Source: Sinorhizobium sp. BG8 (lineage in GTDB: Bacteria > Pseudomonadota > Alphaproteobacteria > Rhizobiales > Rhizobiaceae). From it: a stretch of 64,000 nt of DNA. Made by a program: the position numbers and the translations under genes. The stretch spans positions 3,925,501 through 3,989,500 of the forward strand of contig NZ_CP044011.1 of assembly GCF_016864555.1 (NCBI RefSeq). Direction: 5' to 3'. Position 1 is the first letter of the stretch. Each line of letters begins with the position of its first letter. The notes beneath the pieces were generated by a model. That model ran no database searches, was not told the DNA's origin, and saw only the letters and a program-made list of their open reading frames with translations. Below are positions 37,005 to 45,647 of the stretch, one piece after another.

Positions 37005-38283
37005 AGCACACCCGCCTTTCGCGCTCCCAGGAGCGCCAGATAGGCGGCTCCAGCCGCCGCTTCCTCCGATCGCACCGGAAGAAAGGGAACGCCCAGCCTG
37101 CGGGAGCGGATCGATCGCCAGGCTGGATTGGACGCTCCTCCGCCGACGCTTCTGACAGAGAGTAACGCAGGCGCACCGAGCTCTGCCAGCCTCGCGTAGG
37201 CCAGCGCCTCGATGCCGGCGATCCCCTCGAAGATCGCCTTCAGGAAGTCTGCATCGCTTGCCGGGCGCGGCACCATCCGCGGCTGCAGCAAGGATCGTTG
37301 ATCGGAAACCGCTCGCCCTGCCTGGGCAATGGATAGTAGTCGAGGCCCGTATTGGTCGCCGGATCGATATGCTCGGAAAGCGCGGCAATCCTTTCCACGT
37401 CGAAATGCTGAGCGAGGACGGCACCGCCGCTGTTCGAGGCGCCGCCCGCGAGCCACAGGTCTCCGATGCGATGGCTGTAGAGGCCGTATTCCGGTGCGAA
37501 GAGCGGACGGTCCGAGAGCATCTTCACGGTCAGGGTCGTGCCGAGTGCCGAGACCCCGTCGCCCGGACGATCGGCACCCGTCGCGAGGAACGAGGCACAA
37601 CCGTCCGTCGTGCCTGTTGCGACCAGCGCCCCCTCGGGCAGACCGAACTCGAGGGTCGCGGCTGCGCTTACCTGTCCAAACGGCGTTCCGGCAGCCAGCA
37701 CCTCCGGCAACAGGTCGATCCGTGCCCCCGTGTCCGCAATCCACTCGGGCCACTGTCGGGAGACCGGGTCGTACCCCGTCTTCAGGGCGTTATTTTCGTC
37801 CGACACGCCAAACCGGCCTGTCAGCAGCCCGGCGAGCCAATCCGCCTGATGGATGATCCGCGATACACCGGCAATCCCCTGAAACACGATCGCCTTCGCC
37901 AGCCCTGACGTCGAACCATGGGCAGCACTTTCGCGCGGAGCGTGGCGCTTCACGGCCTCCAGCACCGCCACGTCGGAAACCGGATCGTTGTACATCATCG
38001 GCGTTGCGAGCGGCCTGCCCGCTCCGTCGACGGGAAGCATCGTTCCGGAGGTGCCGTCGATCGCGATGGCAACGATGCGTCCAGACTTGACGCCATCGAG
38101 CATGCGCGCCACCGCGGAAGCCATCGCCGCACGCCAGCCCGCCGGATCCCGATGGAGCGCCGAATGCTCGCTAAGTTTCGCCGAACCAGTAGCGCGCACT
38201 TCAAGCGCCTCGGTAACTGCAACGGCGCGCACGCCCGACGTGCCTATGTCTATGCCGACGACGAGCTTTTCGCCGCTTGTCAT
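37001..38283 (-). pseudogene. second FGGY-family carbohydrate kinase, split by a one-base frameshift
   Basis: The N-terminal 330 residues (from ATG 38283) include the phosphate loop 'GIDIGTSGVRAVAV' and 'ALGTTLTVKMLSDRP', with 'VATGTTDGCASFLATG'. The frame ends wrongly after 'FPINDP'. The C-terminal 97 residues continue in another frame ('LLQPRMVPRP...SVRSVGGGASNPAW', the adenine-binding GGGASN motif). One extra C in the 'CCTT' at plus-strand 37292-37293 joins them as 'DPLLQPRMVPRP', giving 427 residues, somewhat short for FGGY kinases but complete. It overlaps the small upstream gene and the downstream HAD gene by 4 bp each. Sugar unknown. Confidence 0.85.
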
Positions 38284-38558
38284 TTGAGCGCTCCGCTGAC
38301 GGAACAGATGGTCAGGGTACGGCTTGCTCCCGCGGACCGGCCGAGGCTTCCGGCACGCTTCTTCCCGAGGCATTCGCGGCGCGCTGCCGAGGAGGTGCGG
38401 GAGATCACCTCCTGCAGGCAGCGCGCCATGGCAAGGGCACCCGCAATTGCTTCCATCGGAAACGGAGTGCCCTCGCCGAGGGGGACGATACGGCGGCAAC
38501 GGTCCCATCCGGCCGTGACGCTGGCAGAAACGATCCCAATGTGCGCGGCTCGCGACAT
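38280..38558 (-). CDS. small protein coupled between dehydrogenase and kinase
   Basis: 92-residue frame with no recognisable family. It begins 'MSRAAHIGIVSASVTAGWDR' and ends Arg/Ser-rich. Its ATG shares one base with the stop of the upstream glpD-like gene (TGATG), and its own stop overlaps the ATG of the FGGY kinase (ATGA). GC-rich third positions agree with coding sequence. The perfect fit on both sides is the main argument that it is real. The C-terminal 35 residues look less protein-like, so it may itself be frameshifted. Confidence 0.5.
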   Translation of the reverse strand: MSRAAHIGIVSASVTAGWDRCRRIVPLGEGTPFPMEAIAGALAMARCLQEVISRTSSAARRECLGKKRAGSLGRSAGASRTLTICSVSGALK

Positions 38559-40105
38559 CAGGCGGACGCCTTCTTGGTCATCGTTCCCTGCTCCCGGAAC
38601 CATTGCCCAAAGGCCGTCTTCTCGGCCTCGTTCATATGCAGCCCATGCTTGGTGCGTCGTTCGAGAACATCCGAGGGCTCCACTGCCCATTCCGTCTCGA
38701 TGAGGAAGCGCGCCTCACGCTCCTTGAAGTGCGGCCCGAAACTGCGGCCGAGGTCCGCGACTGAAGCGGCGCCCGCCAGAAGCTCGGAAGCGCGCGTGCC
38801 GTAGAGCCGCGCATAGTGCTTGGCGAGGTCGGCAGGCAGCCAGCGGTAGCGGGCGCGCAAATCTCCGAGGAACTGATCGAAATCCGCATCCCGGATGTCG
38901 CCTCCCGGCAGGTGGGCCTTCGACGTCCAGGCCGCTCCCATCCGGGGAAAGAAAGGCTTCAGCTTCTCCAGCGCATGCTCGGAGAGCTTCCTGAAGGTCG
39001 TGATCTTGCCGCCGAACACGGAAAGCAACGGCGCCGTGCCATCCCCGCCGTCGACTTCAAAGATGTAGTCGCGCGTAACGGCACTGGGGTTCTCGGCATT
39101 GTCGTCATAGAGCGGGCGCACGCCGGAGAAGGAATGGATGATATCGCTCTCCGCGAGTTGCTGCTTGAAGTAGCGGTTCACCGACTTGATGAGGTAGGCG
39201 ATCTCGTTCGCGTCGGCGCCCACGTCCTCGGGCCTGCCCTCATAGGGAATGTCGGTGGTGCCGATGAGAGCGAGGTCATTCTGGTAGGGATTGATGAAGA
39301 TCACCCGTTTGTCGGGGTTCTGCACCAGATAGGCCTGCCGACCCTCCCAGAATTTCGGCACGATGATATGGCTTCCCTTGACCAACCGTACGCTGCGCGT
39401 CGAATTGAGCCCGGCGACCCTGCCGATCACGTCGTTCACCCACGGGCCGGCGGTATTGACGAGACAGCGGGCCGTCACGCCGCGCTTCTCTCCGGTCACG
39501 GTGTTCGTCAGTTCGACCTGCCACAGGTCCCCCTCGCGCCGGACCTGCGAGCAGGCGGTGCGGGTCATCACCGTCGCACCGCGGCTGTGAGCATCGAGGG
39601 CGTTCAGCAGCACGAGGCGCGAGTCGTCGACCCAGCAGTCGGAGTATTCGAAGGCCTTGCCGTATTCCTTCCTGATCGGCGCGCCTTCCGGTGCGGTCCT
39701 CAGGTTCAGGCTGCGCGTCCCTGGAAGGCGCTTGCGGCCACCGAGATTGTCGTAGAGGAAGAGCCCGAGGCGAACGAGCCAGGCCGGCCGGTCGGCGGGA
39801 TTGTGAGGCAGAACGAAACGCATCGGCCATATGATGTGGGGGGCGGCCTCGAGCAGCACCTCGCGCTCGATCAGCGCTTCACGCACGAGCCGGAACTCGT
39901 AGTATTCGAGATAGCGCAACCCGCCATGTACCAACTTTCCGGAGCGGGAACTCGTTCCCTGCGCCAGGTCGTCCTTCTCGCAGAGCAGAACCGAGAGCCC
40001 CCGACCTGCCGCGTCCCGCGCGATTCCCGCTCCGTTGACGCCACCGCCGATCACGAGCAGGTCATATATGCCGGTTTGCGCACTCACGTCTTTCACTCCT
40101 GTCAT
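38558..40105 (-). CDS. GlpD/EryB-like FAD-dependent polyol-phosphate dehydrogenase
   Basis: 515-residue flavoprotein of the glycerol-3-phosphate dehydrogenase family. The FAD-binding motif 'VIGGGVNGAGIARDAAGRG' is at residues 17-35, then 'SSRSGKLVHGGLRYLEYYEF', 'YSDCWVDDSRLVLLNALDA', 'VNTAGPWVND' and 'FGGKITTFRKLSEHA'. Catalytic and FAD residues look complete. Within this operon it probably oxidises the phosphorylated polyol made by one of the kinases, passing electrons to ubiquinone, as EryB does for L-erythritol-4-phosphate. Plain GlpD activity on glycerol-3-phosphate cannot be excluded. Confidence 0.9.
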   Translation of the reverse strand: MTGVKDVSAQTGIYDLLVIGGGVNGAGIARDAAGRGLSVLLCEKDDLAQGTSSRSGKLVHGGLRYLEYYEFRLVREALIEREVLLEAAPHIIWPMRFVLPHNPADRPAWLVRLGLFLYDNLGGRKRLPGTRSLNLRTAPEGAPIRKEYGKAFEYSDCWVDDSRLVLLNALDAHSRGATVMTRTACSQVRREGDLWQVELTNTVTGEKRGVTARCLVNTAGPWVNDVIGRVAGLNSTRSVRLVKGSHIIVPKFWEGRQAYLVQNPDKRVIFINPYQNDLALIGTTDIPYEGRPEDVGADANEIAYLIKSVNRYFKQQLAESDIIHSFSGVRPLYDDNAENPSAVTRDYIFEVDGGDGTAPLLSVFGGKITTFRKLSEHALEKLKPFFPRMGAAWTSKAHLPGGDIRDADFDQFLGDLRARYRWLPADLAKHYARLYGTRASELLAGAASVADLGRSFGPHFKEREARFLIETEWAVEPSDVLERRTKHGLHMNEAEKTAFGQWFREQGTMTKKASA

Positions 40106-40120
40106 CTGCCGACGGCGGCC

Positions 40121-40795
40121 TCACGCGGCCTTGCCGTCCTCTTTCGTCTTGTCCTGCAGCCCGTAGCTCGCAAAACCCTTGAGTACGCCCGCAATCTCCT
40201 CGTCCGGCAGGATCACCGGCCCGCCGATCAGCAGAGAGTGGTAGTACTGCTTCGCCAGCGTCTCGAGCTCCACGGCCGCCCACATTGCCTTCTCAAGGGT
40301 GGAACCGGTCGCGATCATCCCGTGGTTCGCCATCAGGCAGGCGGAGCGCCCTTCCATTGCCCTCAGAATGTTCTCCGAGAGCTCCCGGGTTCCGTAACGG
40401 GCATACTCGCCGACCCTTACGTCGCTGCCGCCGAAAGCCGCGATCATGTAGTGACAGGCCGGGATCGGCTTGCGGGCGATCGAGAGTATCGTCGCGAAGG
40501 TCGAATGGGTGTGCACCACGGCACCGACGTCCGGACGCGAGCGCAGTATGTCGAGATGGAAGGGCCACTCCACGGATGGCTTCTTCGGCCCGGTCCACTC
40601 GCCATACTCCCCCTCGATCGGCATTGAGGCGATCATGTCCGGCACCATGTCCTTGTAGGGGATCGCGGAGGGCGTGATCAGCATCCGGTCGCCGAAACGC
40701 ACGCTGATGTTTCCCGACGTTCCCTGGTTCAGGCCCGAGGCGTTCATGCCCCGGCAGTGGTCGATGATGGATTGGCGAATTTCGATCTCGTTCAT
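40121..40795 (-). CDS. class II (zinc) sugar-phosphate aldolase
   Basis: 224-residue fuculose-1-phosphate aldolase/ribulose-5-P epimerase family protein. Zn2+ ligands are in 'HTHSTF' (two His) and 'ANHGM' (third His), and the catalytic Glu is in 'SVEWPFH'. Phosphate-binding 'NQGTSGNISVR' and 'TPSAIPYKDM' are also present, matching the family closely. It would split a ketose-1-phosphate into dihydroxyacetone phosphate and an aldehyde. The ATG at 40795 follows GAGGG and gives the family start; the frame is open upstream. Gaps of 15 and 10 bp to neighbours show operon membership. Confidence 0.92.
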   Translation of the reverse strand: MNEIEIRQSIIDHCRGMNASGLNQGTSGNISVRFGDRMLITPSAIPYKDMVPDMIASMPIEGEYGEWTGPKKPSVEWPFHLDILRSRPDVGAVVHTHSTFATILSIARKPIPACHYMIAAFGGSDVRVGEYARYGTRELSENILRAMEGRSACLMANHGMIATGSTLEKAMWAAVELETLAKQYYHSLLIGGPVILPDEEIAGVLKGFASYGLQDKTKEDGKAA

Positions 40796-40805
40796 TGCAC
40801 GGCCC

Positions 40806-41846
40806 TCAGCACGGATTGACCGGCGGCAAACCGGCGATGTAGCGACGAACCTCCTCCGCAGCCATTTCGGCGGCATAGGTGACAGTGCGCACGGAAGCGC
40901 CGGCGATGTGGGGCGTCAGCGTGACGTTGGGCAACTGCAGCAGCGGCCATTCGGCCGGAACGGGTTCGACGGCGAAGGTTTCCAGCATCGCCCCGCCGAG
41001 ATGGCCGCTGACGAGCGCATCGTAGAGCGCGTCGTAGTCGCAGAGCGGCCCGCGCGCGGTGTTCACGAAGAGAGCGCCGGGCTTCATCTTGGCGAAGGCC
41101 TCCGCGTTCATCATGTTCCGCGTTTCCTCGGTCACGCGCGGATGCAGTGTCACGACGTCGGAGCGACTTAGCAGGTTGTCCAACGATACGTGTTCGACGC
41201 CCGCATTCCTGTCCTCCGCCGAGAGTTGCACATAGGGATCGTGAACCAGCACCTTGGTGCCGAAAGCGCGCAGCAGGCGGACCACCTTCGTGCCGATATT
41301 GCCGTAGCCGATGACGCCGACGGTCAGCTCGGAAAGTTCCCGCCCGGTCACGTCTGCCCGATAGAGTTCGCCGCGCCACTCGCCCTTGCGCAGCGACTCG
41401 TGACCGGTTCGGATCAGCCGCGTTTCGGCAAGGATCGCACCGATCGTGAATTCGGCCACCGCGCTCGAATTCCGGCCGGGCGTGTTGACCACCGTAACGC
41501 CGGCCTCGCGCGCCGCCGCCATGTCGATATTGACAGGCCCGCCGCGCGACACGGCTACGAATTTCAAATGGGGTAGCCGCTCGAACATGGTGCGCGAAAG
41601 CGGCGCGAGCTGTGTGATGAAGATCTCTGCATCGCCAATGAAATCAACGATTTCGTCGGCGGTTCCGAGATATTCCTTGAGCCCGTCCATGCCTTCAACT
41701 GCGTAACCGTGCTCCATCGGCACGTCCGGCCAGGGTAGTTCGAGCAGCCTGATCTCATGGCTGTCGCCGCTTGCTTTGACAAGCTTTTCGCGAAACACGT
41801 CCGAGAGCATGAATCGGTCGCCGGCAATGGCAATTTTCTTGGTCAT
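40806..41846 (-). CDS. D-2-hydroxyacid dehydrogenase (phosphoglycerate dehydrogenase-like)
   Basis: 346-residue NAD(P)-dependent dehydrogenase. The nucleotide motif is 'VGVIGYGNIGTKVVRLLRAFG'-like (GxGxxG), and catalytic residues are seen as 'VSRGGPVNID' (Arg region), 'NTARGPL', 'VEPVPAEWPL' (Glu) and 'TPHIAGAS' (His). No ACT domain. It overlaps the kinase stop by 4 bp (ATGA). In this operon it may interconvert a hydroxy acid and keto acid produced from the polyol, for example glycolate/glyoxylate or a tetronate; the direction and substrate are inference. Confidence 0.9.
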   Translation of the reverse strand: MTKKIAIAGDRFMLSDVFREKLVKASGDSHEIRLLELPWPDVPMEHGYAVEGMDGLKEYLGTADEIVDFIGDAEIFITQLAPLSRTMFERLPHLKFVAVSRGGPVNIDMAAAREAGVTVVNTPGRNSSAVAEFTIGAILAETRLIRTGHESLRKGEWRGELYRADVTGRELSELTVGVIGYGNIGTKVVRLLRAFGTKVLVHDPYVQLSAEDRNAGVEHVSLDNLLSRSDVVTLHPRVTEETRNMMNAEAFAKMKPGALFVNTARGPLCDYDALYDALVSGHLGGAMLETFAVEPVPAEWPLLQLPNVTLTPHIAGASVRTVTYAAEMAAEEVRRYIAGLPPVNPC

Positions 41847-43402
41847 GGGAGGATGTCCTGTTCGTTGTGCAGTGTCCTCCACACGGGCTGCAGCGCCTCG
41901 CGCGACTGCCTGTAGGCGGGGAAGACGGTATCGAAATGCTTGACGAGGCCCGCATCGGCTGGCTCCGCCGGTCGCTGGTAGGGTGTGACCCATTGCTTCA
42001 CGCATTCGGCCATTGATCCGTAAAGCCCGAGCGAGACCGCGGCGATCATCGCGGCACCGGCCGCTCCTGCCTCTTCGCGCTCACTCGTCTGGACGCTGGC
42101 GCCGAGAGCGCCCCCAAGGATGCGGCGCAGTGAAGCACTGCGGGCCGCACCTCCGGTCAACCGCACGCGGTCTGGCAGCGGCCCCATGGCGAGATAGCAA
42201 TCCCGCGCAGCAAGCGCGAGCCCATCGAAGACCGCCCGCACCATGTCCGGAAAGCCGCTAGAAATGTTCAGGCCGATGAAGGAAGCCCGCGCGGACGCGT
42301 CGACGAACGGGCCGCGTTCTCCTGCTTCGCTGATGTACGGGTGAAAGATCGGCGGCCGCTCCTTGGCATCAGACAGCCAGTCCTCCATGTGGACGAGCAG
42401 GTCCGACTTGGACTTCTCGACCCCCATGCTCTTCAGCAAGCCGCCGGCCACCGCGAGTATCCAGTCGATGTTGAGCGTCGCCGCCATGTTCGACTGCATC
42501 TGCGCGTAGATGCCCGGTATCGGCATGCACATCGTGTAGCCTGTGCGATCATCGTTGAGCAGAACGTCGTCCGCGCCCTTCGCCAGCCGCATGTGCATGC
42601 CCGTGGAACCGACGATCGAGCAGCCCGTGTCGGTGCCCGGATCGTAGATCCCTGCCCCGAGCGACGTGCAGACGACATCTACATAGCCGAGCACGACGGG
42701 CGTTCCGGCAATGAGGCCGGTGAGGTCTGCGGCGGCCTCGCTCAAGGGATGATGCGTCGTCGCACCATCGACAATCTCCGGCAGCAGGAACCGTTGCTTC
42801 TCGAGGCCGAGGAAACCAATCACCGTATCGGAATAGGTACGCTCCCGGAAATTGCCGAAGGTGAAATTCGCCTCGGAAGGATCGGTCGCCCGTTTGCCGG
42901 TGAGGTTGAAGTAGAGCCAGTCCTTGCAATGGAAGGCGGTCGCCGCACCGGTGAGGTACTCCGGTGCATGATCGCACATCCAGCGAAGCTGCGAGCCCTG
43001 CTGGCAGGCTGCAAGCCCCGCGCCGGTGTGGCGGAAGCGTTCCGCATCGCCCTGACGGGTCCGCAGTTCCGCGACGGTGTCGCCGGCCCGGGCGTCGAGC
43101 CAGAGCCATCCCTTGCCCACGGGCAGGCCTTGCTTGTCGATAAGCCAGGTGCCGTCGCCCTGCCCCGTCACGGCAATGCCGACCACGCGGGAGGCGAGGT
43201 TCTCCACTTTCTGAGACAAATCGCGAAGGGTGCGTGCAGCATCTGCCCAGGTCCTGTCGAGGTCCTGGACCGCACCCGTCCGCCCGATCGTCTCGTAGCT
43301 GTTGGGAACCGCCGCCGCCGCAATCTGTCGGCCGGCAGTGTCGAAAGCCACCGACTTTATGACGGAAGTCCCTGCATCGATTCCGATCAGGATATCGCGC
43401 AT
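41843..43402 (-). CDS. erythritol-kinase-like FGGY carbohydrate kinase
   Basis: 519-residue FGGY kinase. The N-terminus 'MRDILIGIDAGTSVIKSVAF', the central 'DPSEANFTFGNFRERTYSD' and 'NMAATLNIDW', and the length match my recollection of EryA (erythritol kinase) from Brucella and rhizobia. The adenine-binding 'LTGGAARSASLRRI' is intact. It would phosphorylate a polyol after import. The ATG at 43402 is 1 bp after the ABC ATPase stop, and its stop overlaps the next gene (ATGA). EryA is the best guess, but other tetritols or pentitols are possible. Confidence 0.88.
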   Translation of the reverse strand: MRDILIGIDAGTSVIKSVAFDTAGRQIAAAAVPNSYETIGRTGAVQDLDRTWADAARTLRDLSQKVENLASRVVGIAVTGQGDGTWLIDKQGLPVGKGWLWLDARAGDTVAELRTRQGDAERFRHTGAGLAACQQGSQLRWMCDHAPEYLTGAATAFHCKDWLYFNLTGKRATDPSEANFTFGNFRERTYSDTVIGFLGLEKQRFLLPEIVDGATTHHPLSEAAADLTGLIAGTPVVLGYVDVVCTSLGAGIYDPGTDTGCSIVGSTGMHMRLAKGADDVLLNDDRTGYTMCMPIPGIYAQMQSNMAATLNIDWILAVAGGLLKSMGVEKSKSDLLVHMEDWLSDAKERPPIFHPYISEAGERGPFVDASARASFIGLNISSGFPDMVRAVFDGLALAARDCYLAMGPLPDRVRLTGGAARSASLRRILGGALGASVQTSEREEAGAAGAAMIAAVSLGLYGSMAECVKQWVTPYQRPAEPADAGLVKHFDTVFPAYRQSREALQPVWRTLHNEQDILP

Positions 43403-43403
43403 C

Positions 43404-44528
43404 TCAGGCGAGCTCCTGTCCATGGCTGACGGCCCTGCCGCTTTCGCCGTCGAAGACGTGAAGGCTTCCGGCCGCCAGCGACAGTCCGATGTCTTCACCG
43501 GCCTTCAGGGTCGTGCGGTCGTGCTCGACGAGCACCATCGAGCCGCCGGCGAAATCCGCCGCGATGTGGGTCTGGTCGCCAAGCCATTGGTTGACCGCCA
43601 CCTTCGCGGGAACACCGCCCTCTTTCCGCCGTACGGAGTATGGCCTGATCCCGAGCACCACCTTGTTGCGGCGCAGAAGCTCTCCGCGAACCGCAGGAGA
43701 AAAGTCGGAGGTGGGGTAGTCGAGCCGCACACCCTGGTTGAGGCCGAACGAGATGGCATTGTCGTTGCCCGCCACCGTCGCCTCGAACACATTCATTGGT
43801 GGCTCGCCAACGAACGTGCCGGTGAACAGATTGGCCGGACGTTCCTTGATCATCTGCGGCGTGTCGAACTGCTGCAGAACGCCGCCTTCCATGACCGCGA
43901 TCCGGTCGGCCAGGGCGTTCGCTTCCGTCTGGTCGTGCGTCACGAGAATGGCCGTGAGGCCGTTCTCCTTGATGAAGTGCTTGATGCGGCCCCGCAGCAC
44001 GGCGCGAAGCTGCGGCTCGAGCTGACCCATCGGCTCGTCCAGAAGATGCAGGTCCGCATCACGGATGAGAGCGCGGCCGAGCGATGCCCGCTGCTGCTGG
44101 CCGCCCGAGATGGAACTTGGATAGCGGCCCATGATGTCTTCGATCTCCAGAAGCTTGGCGATGTGCGCAACCTTCTGGTCGACGACGTTCTGCGGCAGCC
44201 GGGAAGCCTTGAGGGCGAAGGCGATGTTCTCGCGCACGGTCAGTGGCGGATAGAGCGAATAGCCCTCGAAAGCCATGGCGACGTTCCGCTTCACCGGCGG
44301 GAATGTCTGGACCTCGCGACCGGCGAGCGTGATCGTCCCGCGCGACACCGGCTCGAAACCGGCGATCATGCGCAAGGTGGAGGTCTTGCCGCAACCGGAT
44401 GAGCCGAGCAGCGCGACGATCTCGCCCTTGTTGATCTCGATGTTGAGTTTCTTGACGGCGTGAACCCCGAAATCGATCGGGCCGTAGAACTTGTCGACGC
44501 CGCTAATCTTCAATCCCGCGCCGCTCAT
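43404..44528 (-). CDS. ABC importer ATPase, GlpT-like (catalytically complete)
   Basis: 374-residue MalK-type ATPase with an OB-fold regulatory tail (from about residue 240). Walker A 'GSSGCGKTST', signature 'SISGGQQQRASLG', Walker B 'LHLLDEP' with the catalytic Glu, and H-loop 'VTHDQTEA' are all canonical. It pairs with the degenerate ATPase encoded just upstream; together they match GlpS/GlpT of rhizobial glycerol importers. The 4-bp overlap with the upstream gene and 1-bp gap to the kinase show operon structure. Confidence 0.92.
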   Translation of the reverse strand: MSGAGLKISGVDKFYGPIDFGVHAVKKLNIEINKGEIVALLGSSGCGKTSTLRMIAGFEPVSRGTITLAGREVQTFPPVKRNVAMAFEGYSLYPPLTVRENIAFALKASRLPQNVVDQKVAHIAKLLEIEDIMGRYPSSISGGQQQRASLGRALIRDADLHLLDEPMGQLEPQLRAVLRGRIKHFIKENGLTAILVTHDQTEANALADRIAVMEGGVLQQFDTPQMIKERPANLFTGTFVGEPPMNVFEATVAGNDNAISFGLNQGVRLDYPTSDFSPAVRGELLRRNKVVLGIRPYSVRRKEGGVPAKVAVNQWLGDQTHIAADFAGGSMVLVEHDRTTLKAGEDIGLSLAAGSLHVFDGESGRAVSHGQELA

Positions 44529-45643
44529 GCTGCTTCTCCCTTGGCACCTCTGTTGGTGTCCTTGCGGCCGATGAGGAGGCCGGTTTCCTTGTCGAAGAGG
44601 AATGCGTGCGAACCGTCGACGGCGACATGGGCCGGCCCGGAGACCGGTCCCGGTGTTCCGGCGGGTCGCGACACCAGGATTTCACGCTTGCGTACGGTCA
44701 GGACTAGCGTGACCGTCTTTTCGTTCAGCGGGGTCTCCGCCTCGACGGTGACCGGTATCGCGCCCGGCGTGGCTGCGTCGACGAAGCGCAGGATCTCCGG
44801 CCGAAGCCCGAGCACTGCGGGTTTTCCTGCTGCCGTTGCGGGAATACCCGGCAGCGGGATGCGGATGTCGGAGAGCTGCACGGAGACACCGTCTGCCTCC
44901 GCCTTCGGCGTCACGTCCAGGAGATTGACGGTCGGGTCGCCGAAGAGGCGGGCGATCTCGATGTCCGCGGGCGTGTTGTAGATCTCCTGGGGCGTCCCGA
45001 TCTGCCGGATGCGCCCCTCGGCCATGACGGCGATCCGGTCGCCGAGCGCCATGGCCTCCTTGTAGTCCTGGGTCACGTAGACGACGGTCGCCCCCTGTGC
45101 AGCCAGCAGGCGTGGCAGCTCCAGCCTCATCTCGAAGCGGAGCTTGGCGTCGACGTTGCGCAAGGGATCGTCGAGAAGCAGCAGCGGCGGCGAACCGACG
45201 AGCGCGCGGGCAAGCGCCGTGCGTTGCTTCTGGCCGTTCGACAGTGCCTTGGGGTGGTGCGAAAGCACATGGTCGATCTTCAAAAGCTTGGCGACGCGCG
45301 CCACGCCGTCCTTGATCGCGTCCGTGGTCGAATGCGCCGCCGTCAGCGGGCTTGCGATGTTGTCGAACGCGTCCATGTGGGGAAACAGCGCGAAGTTCTG
45401 GAAGGCCATGCCGATGCCACGGTGTTCCGCGTCGACGTCGGTCATGTCTTCGCCACCGATCAGCACCTTGCCTTCGTCCGGCTCGATCACGCCGGCGACG
45501 AGGCGGAGCAGCACCGACTTCCCGGCGCCCGAGGGGCCGAACAGCACGAGCGTCTCACCGTTCTTCACGTCGAGCGAAAGATGATCCAGGACGGTCTGGC
45601 TCTTGTAGCGCTTGACGATGTTGTCGAGTTGCAGAGTGGTCAT
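44525..45643 (-). CDS. ABC importer ATPase, GlpS-like, with degenerate catalytic motifs
   Basis: 372-residue MalK-type ATPase. Walker A 'GPSGAGKSV' is intact, but Walker B reads 'LLLLDDP' (catalytic Glu replaced by Asp), the H-loop 'VTQDYKEA' has Gln in place of His, and the signature is 'LSNGQKQR' instead of LSGGQ. It therefore probably binds ATP but hydrolyses it poorly, and its partner (43404-44528) supplies the active site. The C-terminal regulatory domain is present. Gene spacing (4 bp after the permease, 4-bp overlap with the next ATPase) supports an obligate heterodimer. Confidence 0.92.
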   Translation of the reverse strand: MTTLQLDNIVKRYKSQTVLDHLSLDVKNGETLVLFGPSGAGKSVLLRLVAGVIEPDEGKVLIGGEDMTDVDAEHRGIGMAFQNFALFPHMDAFDNIASPLTAAHSTTDAIKDGVARVAKLLKIDHVLSHHPKALSNGQKQRTALARALVGSPPLLLLDDPLRNVDAKLRFEMRLELPRLLAAQGATVVYVTQDYKEAMALGDRIAVMAEGRIRQIGTPQEIYNTPADIEIARLFGDPTVNLLDVTPKAEADGVSVQLSDIRIPLPGIPATAAGKPAVLGLRPEILRFVDAATPGAIPVTVEAETPLNEKTVTLVLTVRKREILVSRPAGTPGPVSGPAHVAVDGSHAFLFDKETGLLIGRKDTNRGAKGEAA

Positions 45644-45647
45644 GGAG

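Noticed and set aside
38816-40627. 603-codon plus-strand frame opposite the GlpD-like gene and aldolase
   Set aside because: Antisense shadow; both opposing genes have full catalytic motifs.
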